This document shows positions 6,530-13,546 of a DNA stretch of 13,553 nucleotides, in pieces; positions within the stretch are counted from its first letter, which is position 1; the number at the start of each line of letters is the position of its first letter. The stretch is from Treponema primitia ZAS-1 (GTDB lineage Bacteria; Spirochaetota; Spirochaetia; Treponematales; Breznakiellaceae), in NCBI RefSeq assembly GCF_000297095.1, contig NZ_AEEA01000061.1, positions 1-13,553 of the forward strand, read 5' to 3'. The notes under the pieces were generated by a model. The model did no database searches, had not been told where the DNA came from, and saw only the letters and a list, made by a program, of their open reading frames with translations. The position numbers and the translations under genes were made by a program.

Positions 6530-7515
6530 TCCCGCTTAAGGGCGCTGTCAAAGGCCACGGTGGAGGCGGAAAAGTTGATCCGCCGGACATATTCGCAGCT
6601 TTCTGTTGCGCCTGCTTCCCGGTTCATGCCGCTGTCTTCCCATTCCACCGAAAGGGGGCCGGTGTAGCCTGCGGCGTTTAGTTCGCGGATAATACCGTCA
6701 AAGTCCACATTGCCATGCCCCAGGGAAACAAAGTTCCAGGCCCTCCTGGTATCCCCAAAGGGCAGGAAGGAACCCAGGATACCCCCAAGTTCATTTTTAA
6801 AAAGCTTAACATCCTTCATGTGGACGTGGTAGATCTGCTTTGCAAACTTCCGCACAAATACTGTTTCGCTCACCCCCTGCCATACCAAATGGCTGGGATC
6901 AAAATTAAGGCCCAGGGTTTTCCGGTACTTAAATTTTTCCAGAAGCCGCTTGGTGGTGTAATAATCAAAGGCGATTTCCGAAGGGTGCACCTCCAGGGCA
7001 AACTTTACCTTACATTCATCAAAGACATCAAAGATAGGCGTCCAGAGATCGTAGATCTTCTGAAACCCCGCTTCGATCATTTCTTCCGATGTTTGGGGGT
7101 AGGAATACCACCGTGCCCAAATGGGGGAGCCGGTAAAACCGTTTACCACCTTTACGCCGAATTTCTTCGCCGCCCGGGCGGTGTTCTTCATCTCTTCAAC
7201 AGCCCAGTCCCGGATCTCCTTAGGCTTCCCCGCAAGCCGGCTTGGGGCAAAATTGTCCAGCCGTTCGTCCCAGAGATCCCCCACGCATTGCCCGGTTAGA
7301 TGGGCGCTTATGGCCTGGCATTTCAAACCATATTTTTTTAGGGTTTCCCATACCTTGGGTATATATCCATCATCTTTTAAGGCCTTTGAAACATCAAAAT
7401 GCGCATGGGTTGCCAATTCCAAACCATCGTATCCCATTTTTTTCGCCAGGACGCACAATTCTTCCAGGGAAAGATCCCCAAATTGTCCCGACGCAAGCGT
7501 AACTATTCTAGTCAT
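6526..7515 (-). CDS. Sugar phosphate isomerase/epimerase-like TIM-barrel protein
   Basis: The 329-residue protein belongs to the xylose-isomerase-like TIM-barrel (AP endonuclease 2) superfamily. Motifs in order are YDGLELATH (29-37), CQAISAHLTGQ (66-76), FALEVHPSEI (172-181), LGLNFDPSHLVW (201-212), IYHVHMKDVKL (228-238), LGHGNVDF (265-272) and PLSVEWED (287-294). Likely metal and catalytic residues are Glu175, Asp206, His209, His232 and Glu291. It probably isomerises or epimerises a sugar or keto-polyol. Two consecutive ATGs occur. The one at 7515 is chosen because AGGAGG (7525-7520) is 4 nt from it but only 1 nt from the ATG at 7518. The ribosome-binding site overlaps the end of the oxidoreductase gene (stop 7526-7524), so the two are coupled. 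Substrate is unknown. Confidence 0.88.
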   Translation of the reverse strand: MTRIVTLASGQFGDLSLEELCVLAKKMGYDGLELATHAHFDVSKALKDDGYIPKVWETLKKYGLKCQAISAHLTGQCVGDLWDERLDNFAPSRLAGKPKEIRDWAVEEMKNTARAAKKFGVKVVNGFTGSPIWARWYSYPQTSEEMIEAGFQKIYDLWTPIFDVFDECKVKFALEVHPSEIAFDYYTTKRLLEKFKYRKTLGLNFDPSHLVWQGVSETVFVRKFAKQIYHVHMKDVKLFKNELGGILGSFLPFGDTRRAWNFVSLGHGNVDFDGIIRELNAAGYTGPLSVEWEDSGMNREAGATESCEYVRRINFSASTVAFDSALKRD

Positions 7516-7523
7516 CATTCCTC

Positions 7524-8612
7524 CTATTTGATCTGCACAGGCTTCTTTGATGAAGCTGATTTATACATGGCGTCAATTATCTTCATCAACACTAAGGCTT
7601 CTTCCGGTTTATTTAATGGCTCGGCTTTGCCGGAAATGGCCTGCACAAAATTGGCGGCATTGGCCACCCGGCCCATGTGTTCATCCTTTTCGGTTTTAAT
7701 GTCCAGATCCACCTGGTTGCCGAATTCTTCGGTAAAGAGACGACAGCTATCTATACAGGTTTCATCAATACCCTCAATTTCAAAGAGCCGTTCCACCTTA
7801 CCCCCGGCCTTAGTTCCCTGGAAGGTAACGGACACCACTTCCCGTTCATTAAACTCCGCCCAGGAATTGCGGATCTGGAGGCTCTGTCCTGTTTTGAAGG
7901 TAAGCATGGCATGGCAGGATGATTCCACATCCGTAACCCCCTTGGCCGCATCGGGGATACCCCAGGGTCCTTTGAATGCCTTGTTGTCCATAAAGTCGTA
8001 GAAAGCAGTACCCAGGAGATAGTCCGGTTCGGGGTAGCCCATGAAGTACAACGCCAGATCAAGCATGTGGGGCAGATCGATAACCGGACCGCCCCCCGAG
8101 AGGGCCTTGTTGGTAAACCAACCGCCGAATCCGGGAATGCCCGCACGCCGAATCCATGTAGCCTGGGCGGAATTAATGGTCCCCACCCTCCCCTTTTTGA
8201 TGTACTTAATGATAGCCTGGGACTCCGGCCGAGCCCGGTTATTAAAATCAAACATAAGTTGTTTCTTTGCCTGTTTCGAGGCGGCCAGCATTTCTTCCAT
8301 CTCTCCGGCGTTCAGGGCCGGCGGTTTTTCGCAATACACATGCTTGCCCAGTCCCAGGGCTTCAATTACCAGGGGTTTATGAAATTTATTTGGGGTAATT
8401 ATTGAAACCGCATCCAGATTAGGGCATGCGCTAACCATTTCCGTAAGGCTGGAATAAACCTTGCCTATGCCCCGCTTTTCCGCAAAACCCTTAGCGCGGC
8501 CCGGATCCGCATCTGCCATGGCAATCACCTCGGCGCCGGCCTTGATAAAGCCTTCATAATGGTAAAAAGCCATCCCTCCGGCCCCGACAATTCCAACTTT
8601 AATTTTTCCCAT
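7524..8612 (-). CDS. Gfo/Idh/MocA family NAD(P)-dependent oxidoreductase
   Basis: This 362-residue protein has a Rossmann nucleotide-binding motif KVGIVGAGGMAFYH (5-18), the EKP catalytic motif in CEKPPALN (94-101) and GGGPVIDLPHMLDLA (173-187) with the probable catalytic His182. This is the canonical order for dehydrogenases acting on inositols, sugars or amino-sugar derivatives. The frame stays open upstream to 8786, but the Rossmann motif should lie close to the N-terminus and AAGGAG precedes the ATG at 8612 with 7 nt spacing, so this start is preferred. It is the first gene of an operon with the isomerase-like gene, suggesting successive steps (oxidation and isomerisation) on one carbohydrate. 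No transporter or regulator gene is present here to identify that compound. Confidence 0.92.
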   Translation of the reverse strand: MGKIKVGIVGAGGMAFYHYEGFIKAGAEVIAMADADPGRAKGFAEKRGIGKVYSSLTEMVSACPNLDAVSIITPNKFHKPLVIEALGLGKHVYCEKPPALNAGEMEEMLAASKQAKKQLMFDFNNRARPESQAIIKYIKKGRVGTINSAQATWIRRAGIPGFGGWFTNKALSGGGPVIDLPHMLDLALYFMGYPEPDYLLGTAFYDFMDNKAFKGPWGIPDAAKGVTDVESSCHAMLTFKTGQSLQIRNSWAEFNEREVVSVTFQGTKAGGKVERLFEIEGIDETCIDSCRLFTEEFGNQVDLDIKTEKDEHMGRVANAANFVQAISGKAEPLNKPEEALVLMKIIDAMYKSASSKKPVQIK

Positions 8613-8640
8613 AAACGCACTCCTTATTTTCAAAACCGTT

Positions 8641-8676
8641 AATACCGTATGGATTCCCTTTTCTGAATTCGGTATT
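8641..8676. promoter_or_regulatory. Candidate operator upstream of the oxidoreductase operon
   Basis: AATACCG (8641-8647) and CGGTATT (8670-8676) are perfect 7-bp inverted arms separated by 22 bp, 29 bp upstream of the start codon. A possible minus-strand -10 box TACAAT (8679-8674) overlaps the outer arm, but I see no good -35 box. A regulator binding these half-sites would control the operon; this is inference only. Confidence 0.3.
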
Positions 8677-8679
8677 GTA

Positions 8680-9055
8680 AAAACGACAGCCAAATGTACC
8701 ACAGTTGCAGGCGCATTGCAAGGTTGAACCAGTGCCGGCGGATCATCAATAAATCCCGACTTCGTACGGAGTGCGACGGGGTCCAAACGTTTAGACCTAT
8801 AAAGGTAAAGGATTTCAATCCGCGTACCTATACTATTCTGTATTTAAACGATCCGCATCAATACGATAGGAAAAAAGTATTCGTATCCAAAGTGATACAT
8901 TCAAAACTTTTGGGACATAGTCGAGGGGACAGGATTTTAAATTCCTCAGATTCTCAATTGTCCATTGTATATCATCAAATATCCTGCTAATCATGAGAGT
9001 TTACAGGTGGGTTCGTTTGAACGGCATAATTACATGCCTACCCTCCTCCACCCTC
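8680..9055. other. Intergenic stretch without a supportable gene
   Basis: No convincing gene lies here. The open frame at 8694-8990 has no ribosome-binding site and an unlikely composition. The stretch contains CGTACGGAGTGCGACGGGGT at 8763-8782, whose ACGGAGTG core also occurs at 991-998 and 1191-1198, and a weak GGCAT/ATGCC hairpin (9023-9038). Composition becomes AT-rich toward the tRNA gene. Confidence 0.6.
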
Positions 9056-9084
9056 TTGACACCGGTTTTCAAATCCTGTATCCT
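9056..9084 (+). promoter_or_regulatory. tRNA-Arg promoter
   Basis: A perfect -35 consensus TTGACA (9056-9061), a 17-bp spacer and TATCCT (9079-9084) precede the tRNA by 25 bp, implying a leader of about 19 nt. Confidence 0.75.
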
Positions 9085-9109
9085 AATATAGTTGGATTAT
9101 AGAATTTAT

Positions 9110-9183
<74 letters not shown>

Positions 9184-9184
9184 T

Positions 9185-9205
9185 CCCCCTTTTGGGGGTT
9201 TTTTT
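9185..9205 (+). terminator. Intrinsic terminator of the tRNA gene
   Basis: CCCCC (9185-9189), a TTTT loop and GGGGG (9194-9198) are followed directly by seven T residues, only one base after the tRNA discriminator. The stem is short but entirely G-C. Confidence 0.75.
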
Positions 9206-9302
9206 ATGTTTCCTTTGTTAGCCTATTTTTTCTAATTCATTACTACATATAGACTTAGCAAATTTCTCATTTTCCCTTGTTGACTTATGTTTTCCTTTGT
9301 TA
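9206..9302 (+). repeat. Direct repeats upstream of int, possible integrase arm sites
   Basis: ATGTTTCCTTTGTTA (9206-9220) recurs as ATGTTTTCCTTTGTTA (9287-9302) with one inserted T. A third, weaker relative, TTTCCCTTGTTGA, is at 9271-9283. They lie between the putative core site and the integrase start, where arm-type binding sites usually occur. Confidence 0.45.
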
Positions 9303-9306
9303 TAGT
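9277..9306 (+). promoter_or_regulatory. Probable integrase promoter
   Basis: A -10 box TATAGT (9301-9306) can be paired with TTGTTG (9277-9282) at 18 bp or TTGACT (9280-9285) at 15 bp. The second repeat unit overlaps the spacer and part of the -10 box, so integrase or excisionase binding could repress it. Confidence 0.45.
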
Positions 9307-9347
9307 CTTTTTTGTAGACGTATTGTAGAACGTTTTAGGGGGTCAAT

Positions 9348-10421
9348 ATGGGAGTGAAAATTCGGCAAAAACGGCAAAAATTGTACTTGGATATTTACGT
9401 GAATGGGAGCCGAAAATGGGAGTCATTGAAGCTGACCTTGACCGGAGATCCAGACCAGGACAAGGATATTTTGCGAAAGGCCAAGTATGCAAGGTCTGTG
9501 AGGGAAGGGCAGCTTTTTGACGGGCAGTGGGGATTGCAGGATCAGACAGGGGCAAAGAAAACCCTTTTCAAGTTTATCGAAAAAATGGGGGAGGGCCGGG
9601 ATAAAAAAAAGGATAGAATTTGCAAAGTGCTGCCTTATCTTGAGAAATACCCTGGTGGCATCTCAATTCAGATTGGGCAGGTCAATGCCAAGTGGTTTAC
9701 CAATTTTCAAAACTATCTCGTAAAGGATTCGGGATTAAACGAAACATCGGCTAATTCTTATGCCTTTGCGGTTCGCATGGCCCTAGCCCAAGCCGTCCGG
9801 GAAAATGTCCTTGTCAGTAACCCGGCGGAGGGGATCAAGTCGATTGCCGTTCCTGAACCAGACAGAGAATTCTTGTCCCTGGCGGAGGTTCAAAAACTTT
9901 TTAAGACCCCGATAAATGGGAAACTTGGCGAGGATGTAAAACGGGCTTTTCTTTTTTCGTGTTATTGCGGATTACGGGTGTCGGATTTAAAGTCCCTAAG
10001 CTGGGGAGACATTGAAAGAACCCAAAGCGGCGCTCAGATTGTTAAGCGGCAGATAAAAACTAAAAAGAGGGTCATTATTCCCCTTCATAATTCCGCATGG
10101 GCGCTTATAAACGATAACCAGATCCACCATCATTCAGAACCAGTCTTTCCATTATTGGCGGCGGTTAAGTCCGATACCAACCGAAACCTAGTGCCATGGA
10201 CCCAAAAAGCCGGAATTGAAAAGAAAATTACTTGGCACGCTGCCCGTAGATCTGCCGCTTCCCTGCTGCACGAAATGGGGGTGGACGTTTACACGATTCA
10301 AAAGCTCCTAGGCCATGCCAAGGTTTCAACAACGGCATTGTATACGGCAGTCTCTGATCAGAGCTTACGAAAAGCCATTGATTCCCTGCCGCCTATCGAG
10401 ATTTTGGAGGGGAACAAGTAG
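9348..10421 (+). CDS. int: Tyrosine-recombinase integrase
   Basis: The 357-residue protein has the three-part design of mobile-element integrases. An N-terminal arm-binding segment (about 1-60, KLYLDIYVNG...KWESLKL) is followed by a core-binding helical segment (about 70-165, with WFTNFQNYLVKDSGLNETSANSY) and a C-terminal catalytic domain. The catalytic residues are visible: Arg210 in CGLRVSDL, a lysine in the QIKTKKRVIIPL hairpin, His297 and Arg300 in WHAARRSAA, His323 in LLGHAKVSTTALYT and the nucleophile Tyr332. It cuts and rejoins DNA through a 3'-phosphotyrosine. AGGGGG (9337-9342) lies 5 nt before the ATG. Its position beside tRNA-Arg indicates site-specific insertion there. The arm-domain style recalls integrases from Bacteroidetes-type and spirochaete elements. 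Confidence 0.93.
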   Translation: MGVKIRQKRQKLYLDIYVNGSRKWESLKLTLTGDPDQDKDILRKAKYARSVREGQLFDGQWGLQDQTGAKKTLFKFIEKMGEGRDKKKDRICKVLPYLEKYPGGISIQIGQVNAKWFTNFQNYLVKDSGLNETSANSYAFAVRMALAQAVRENVLVSNPAEGIKSIAVPEPDREFLSLAEVQKLFKTPINGKLGEDVKRAFLFSCYCGLRVSDLKSLSWGDIERTQSGAQIVKRQIKTKKRVIIPLHNSAWALINDNQIHHHSEPVFPLLAAVKSDTNRNLVPWTQKAGIEKKITWHAARRSAASLLHEMGVDVYTIQKLLGHAKVSTTALYTAVSDQSLRKAIDSLPPIEILEGNK

Positions 10422-10422
10422 A

Positions 10423-11145
10423 ATGCTGGATAAAGAAAAACGACGATCTCTTTTGCGGTGTACAATACTCATGCTTGCCGATTGGTTGTATAACTTTAAG
10501 ATAGGATTATCATTCACAAAGGATTCTGACGATCTTACATTTCAAGAAGCCTATCGCTTCATGATAACATTTTTTTATGGCAGGGAAAAAATTACCGAAC
10601 CTGACGAATTCCAATACATAAGAGAACTTGCGAATGTGTTGGATGTAGAAATATTCAAGGGTAATATACCAACACTTGAATCAATCGAAAATGCCATAAA
10701 AGAATTGACTAAGATGATTTGTTTACAATTCAGGGTTAGGCCGAGGTCAATACTAGAGGGTGATTTTAATAGAGATTCAATTATTAAAGATATAGATTGC
10801 ATTGACGTAAACCTTTTAGTTACAGCAGCTCAAGAAGACGCATATTTTACCGAACCAGATGCAAGAATTATCACCAATAAAAGAAAATCCTCCTATATTG
10901 AATATTTGATTGATAAGGCTATGTTGTATCATGATGGTGTAAGGGTAGTAAAGAGCCTTGATGATGTAGCTATTGCTTTACATGATTATATAAATAGGTC
11001 AGATAATGCAGATGAATATTTAATATCACCTAAAGAAAGAAATTTTGATTGGCGTTTTCTTCAAGAGACATTTTTGCAATCAGATGGTAATCCATTTAGT
11101 GAAATATCGTGTCGAAAGGCGGTATCTCTAGCTAGAACAAAATAA
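10423..11145 (+). CDS. Hypothetical protein, element cargo next to integrase
   Basis: This 240-residue protein is not recognised. The ATG at 10423 is one base after the integrase stop and has GGAGGGG (10406-10412) about 10 nt upstream, so it is probably translated from the integrase transcript. The open frame reaches back to 10315, but that extension lies inside int and is unlikely. It appears largely helical and soluble, without signal peptide or membrane segment. Motif-like stretches are DWLYNFKIGLSF, FQEAYRFMITFFYG, QFRVRPRSIL and YIEYLIDKAMLYHDGVR. The coding sequence is clearly more AT-rich than the integrase, suggesting a separate origin. By position it may be accessory cargo such as a defence or regulatory factor, but no motif supports a specific function. 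Confidence 0.7.
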   Translation: MLDKEKRRSLLRCTILMLADWLYNFKIGLSFTKDSDDLTFQEAYRFMITFFYGREKITEPDEFQYIRELANVLDVEIFKGNIPTLESIENAIKELTKMICLQFRVRPRSILEGDFNRDSIIKDIDCIDVNLLVTAAQEDAYFTEPDARIITNKRKSSYIEYLIDKAMLYHDGVRVVKSLDDVAIALHDYINRSDNADEYLISPKERNFDWRFLQETFLQSDGNPFSEISCRKAVSLARTK

Positions 11146-11165
11146 TTATATTTTTTGCATACTTT

Positions 11166-11193
11166 TTGAACGTCCAATATACGAAAAGATAAT
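11166..11193 (+). promoter_or_regulatory. Promoter of the xis-replication operon
   Basis: TTGAAC (11166-11171) and GATAAT (11188-11193) are 16 bp apart in the AT-rich gap before the excisionase-like gene, with the start codon 38 bp downstream. Confidence 0.5.
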
Positions 11194-11231
11194 CTATGTT
11201 ACTCCCATAAATCATTTTTAGGGAGAAAACT

Positions 11232-11471
11232 ATGACCGAAACAATTTCAATTCAAGAAAGGCCGCTTACCATTGATCAAGCGTCCGAATTTCTCAACTTC
11301 AAAAAGAGCTATCTTTACAAATTGGTATGCTCTGGAAAAGTTCCCTGTTACCGTCCAGGTGGCAAGCGTGTATTTTTCAAATTATCCGATTTGAAAGAAT
11401 ACGTTTACCGACATCGGCAATCCGCTGATTATGAGATAAAGGAAGAGGCTGAAAGGATCATAAATGGATAA
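11232..11471 (+). CDS. Excisionase/AlpA-like helix-turn-helix DNA-binding protein
   Basis: The 79-residue protein is a single MerR-type winged-helix unit of the HTH_17 (excisionase) kind: PLTIDQASEFLNFKKSYLYKLVCSGKVPCYRPGGKRVFFKLSDLKEYV, split here as TIDQASEFLNF (helix), KKSYLYKLVCSGKVPCYR (recognition part) and GKRVFFKLSDLKEYV (wing and last helix). Such proteins bend DNA at attachment sites to direct excision, or activate element genes as AlpA does. AGGGAG (11220-11225) is 6 nt before the ATG. It is separated from the integrase by one unrelated gene and directly precedes the replication genes, which fits a directionality factor or early regulator. The sequence does not distinguish Xis from AlpA roles. 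Confidence 0.8.
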   Translation: MTETISIQERPLTIDQASEFLNFKKSYLYKLVCSGKVPCYRPGGKRVFFKLSDLKEYVYRHRQSADYEIKEEAERIING

Positions 11472-11501
11472 CCACCGAAACCCGGCAGAGGGAAACGGTG
11501 G
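11472..11501 (+). promoter_or_regulatory. Hairpin between the excisionase-like and replication genes
   Basis: CCACCG (11472-11477) pairs with CGGTGG (11496-11501) and CCC (11481-11483) with GGG (11490-11492), separated by a symmetrical AAA/AAA internal loop and closed by a GGCAGA hexaloop. It begins right after the excisionase-like stop codon and no T-tract follows, so it is more likely a leader, processing or protein-binding element than a terminator. Confidence 0.5.
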
Positions 11502-11570
11502 CTATAACAGGAAACAATCTAATTCCATTTTAACACCGTTCAAAAAAATAAACAACTATGGGGGCAATGA

Positions 11571-13169
11571 ATGATCCCCCGAAATACCGAAACGCAAGAT
11601 TCTCTGATAGGCGCTTTTCTGGAAGGACTCCCGGTCCCGGATTTTATGACTCCGGAGATGTTCACCGGATTTTACCAAAAGGCTTTTATCGAAATTTCAC
11701 GATTAAAAAAGAAAGGGTTTGTAATAATCAATAACGAACTTCTTATAAAAAATTGTGGGTTTGGGGTCCAGGACTCCGACCGTCTGAAAAAAATGGTGGG
11801 CGGTTACTCTTTCGTAAAGGATAACCAGGAATTTTATTTTAATAATCTTTTGGAAGATTACAATAAATTCAAAACATGGGAAACTCTTGCTTTATTCAAG
11901 GAACGTATTGAGAGCGGTTCCGTATCACGTCAAGAAATCGAGGACGGCTTAAACGCTATCATTGAAACGGTACGCAGTAAACCTTTAGGCAGTACGGGTG
12001 GCGGAAATATCAAAGATTTATTGCAAAAAGAATTCCCTCCGATAAATTGGGCTGTTCCTGGGCTTATTCGACAGGGATTAACAATCCTGGTGGGGGCGCA
12101 AAAGCTGGGTAAGTCATGGCTTGTACTTTGCATGGGTTTGGCGGTTTCGTCTGGCGGTTTTGTTCTAGGGAAGATCAAAGTCAAAAAAATGAGAGTTCTT
12201 TATCTAACCTTGGAAGACACCCCACAAGATTTACAGGAACGGCTATTGTCATTGGGAGCAGATGGAAGCGAAGATTTTCTATATGAAACTAAAATGACCG
12301 GGACAACGGAGTTAAGAGCATATATTAAACGGAACCCCGGAATAAAAATGGTAATCGTTGATACATTCGGGAAGTTCCTAAGCATTCAAGACGGCAATGA
12401 TTACAATGAAGTGGTGAGAACGGCAAGTTCTCTAAAAGCCATAGCAGATGAATTTTCTATCTGTATAATTGCAATTCATCATACTAAAAAGGGTGGCGGT
12501 GATAGTTCGGATTGGACAGAAATGGTTCTTGGCAGTCAAGGATTATCCGCAACAGCAGATCAGACCCTACTACTAAAACGAAAAAGGGGAGAATCAAAAG
12601 CTGAATTGCTTTTAACCGGGCGGCGGGTTCGGGATGATCTTGTTTATGAGTTAGAATTTAACTCCGCTGTTGGTTCCTGGACAATTTCAGATGAAAAGGA
12701 ATTCAAGGTCGAAACCCGGCTAAACGAAACGCAATCGGCAATTATTGATTTGTTACAAGCAGAGTCCCGAACATTCACGGTTTCGGAAATTGCCAAAGCA
12801 TTGAACAAGGCGAGGTCAACCATTTCCGAGCAAACAAAAAAGCTGGCAGATTCCGGGCTAATTGAAAATCTTTACCAGGGACAATATCGGATTAAACCCT
12901 CTGAAACCATCTCTGAGCGTTCGTTCGGTTCGGCTCCACTAGGAAAACCGAACGAACCGAACACCGAACCCGTAGAAAATAAGGCAGAAACAGATGATAT
13001 GATCCTAAAAACAATAATGGATTTTGATCCGCAAATTGTTTCCGTCAAGGATTTATCAGAGTTATTGGACATTCCCCTTGAAACCGTAGAAGTCCGATGT
13101 AAAGAATTGGTTGACAACGGATCAATAACTCAACGTGAAAGCGGCTATTCCGCATTGGGGTTATTCTAA
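11571..13169 (+). CDS. RecA-fold AAA ATPase, probable replicative helicase/initiator of the element
   Basis: The 532-residue protein has an N-terminal helical part resembling a DnaB-type N domain (about 1-135). It is followed by a RecA-like ATPase core: Walker A GAQKLGKS (175-182), LYLTLED with a likely catalytic Glu (210-216), Walker B MVIVDTF (260-266), AIHHTKKG (301-308), then GSQGLSATAD (321-330). This matches RepA/AAA_25 hexameric helicases of plasmids and phages. The C-terminus adds two winged-helix-like segments (about 385-440 and 472-530) joined by a polar linker with SERSFGS and NEPNTEP, plausible origin-binding units. The ATG at 11571 has GGGG (11560-11563) about 6-7 nt upstream. 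It overlaps the nuclease gene by 1 bp. It likely unwinds DNA to replicate the excised element. Confidence 0.82.
   Translation: MIPRNTETQDSLIGAFLEGLPVPDFMTPEMFTGFYQKAFIEISRLKKKGFVIINNELLIKNCGFGVQDSDRLKKMVGGYSFVKDNQEFYFNNLLEDYNKFKTWETLALFKERIESGSVSRQEIEDGLNAIIETVRSKPLGSTGGGNIKDLLQKEFPPINWAVPGLIRQGLTILVGAQKLGKSWLVLCMGLAVSSGGFVLGKIKVKKMRVLYLTLEDTPQDLQERLLSLGADGSEDFLYETKMTGTTELRAYIKRNPGIKMVIVDTFGKFLSIQDGNDYNEVVRTASSLKAIADEFSICIIAIHHTKKGGGDSSDWTEMVLGSQGLSATADQTLLLKRKRGESKAELLLTGRRVRDDLVYELEFNSAVGSWTISDEKEFKVETRLNETQSAIIDLLQAESRTFTVSEIAKALNKARSTISEQTKKLADSGLIENLYQGQYRIKPSETISERSFGSAPLGKPNEPNTEPVENKAETDDMILKTIMDFDPQIVSVKDLSELLDIPLETVEVRCKELVDNGSITQRESGYSALGLF
12919..12969. other. Candidate replication origin / iteron cluster inside the ATPase gene
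   Basis: A 12-bp perfect inverted repeat, GTTCGTTCGGTT (12919-12930) and AACCGAACGAAC (12946-12957), has a 15-nt loop. ACCGAAC occurs directly three times (12947, 12956, 12963) and once inverted (GTTCGGT, 12923-12929). The cluster encodes the linker between the two winged-helix segments and is followed by an A-rich stretch. Lambdoid phages place iterons inside the initiator gene in a similar way. The repeat could instead simply follow from the repeated NEPNTEP codons. Confidence 0.35.
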
Positions 13170-13522
13170 TGTCAAATACACCGGAAAGTAAGGTTTTAAG
13201 GGCTTGTTTGAAGTTTTTAGAGGATATGGGTTTTTATGCATGGCGCAATGGCGTGGGAGCGATCCAGATTCGGCCCGGACAGTTTTACAGATTCGGTAAA
13301 CCGGGGAGTTCAGACATTCTTGGAGTGCTGCCCGGTGGAAAAGTCCTGGCGGTTGAATGTAAAGCAGACAAGGGGCGGCTATCAGATATTCAAAAAGAAT
13401 TCTTAAAGGCCGTTGAAAGTTTGGGAGGTGTTGTCGTTGTTGCTAGGTCAACAAAAGACATTGAAAAAATCTTATGTGAAAGGGGGTACTTAAAGACGGG
13501 GATACTAAACTTTGGAGAGTAA
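13169..13522 (+). CDS. VRR-NUC domain nuclease
   Basis: The 117-residue protein is a stand-alone VRR-NUC module of the PD-(D/E)xK superfamily. It has Glu6 in an N-terminal helix, GSSDILGVLPGGKVLAVECK (46-65) carrying the catalytic Asp49 and Glu63-x-Lys65, then GRLSDIQKEFLKAVESLGG (69-87) with Gln75, and VVVVARS near the end. Small proteins of this kind are common in phage and satellite replication modules and are related to Holliday-junction-type or flap nucleases. The ATG overlaps the last base of the ATPase stop (TAATG), so translation is coupled and the two products probably act together on replication intermediates. No frameshift or truncation is visible. Confidence 0.9.
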   Translation: MSNTPESKVLRACLKFLEDMGFYAWRNGVGAIQIRPGQFYRFGKPGSSDILGVLPGGKVLAVECKADKGRLSDIQKEFLKAVESLGGVVVVARSTKDIEKILCERGYLKTGILNFGE

Positions 13523-13546
13523 CAGTTCCGTATGGAGCTGTATTTT
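13522..13546 (+). terminator. Weak stem-loop after the nuclease gene
   Basis: ACAGTTCC (13522-13529) pairs with GGAGCTGT (13534-13541) with one G/T pair and a GTAT loop, followed by ATTTT. The short T-run makes termination uncertain. The GGAG could instead be a ribosome-binding site for a gene beyond the window. Confidence 0.3.

Noticed and set aside
8613..8786. N-terminal extension of the Gfo/Idh/MocA gene
   Set aside because: The Rossmann motif must lie near the N-terminus and a good AAGGAG precedes the ATG at 8612; the extension crosses the operator-like repeat.
8694..8990. 98-codon plus-strand open frame in the gap before the tRNA
   Set aside because: No ribosome-binding site, no recognisable motif, and it includes a repeat-like motif; it is best treated as non-coding.
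10315..10422. N-terminal extension of the hypothetical protein after int
   Set aside because: It lies wholly within the catalytic end of the integrase gene; the ATG at 10423 has a good ribosome-binding site.
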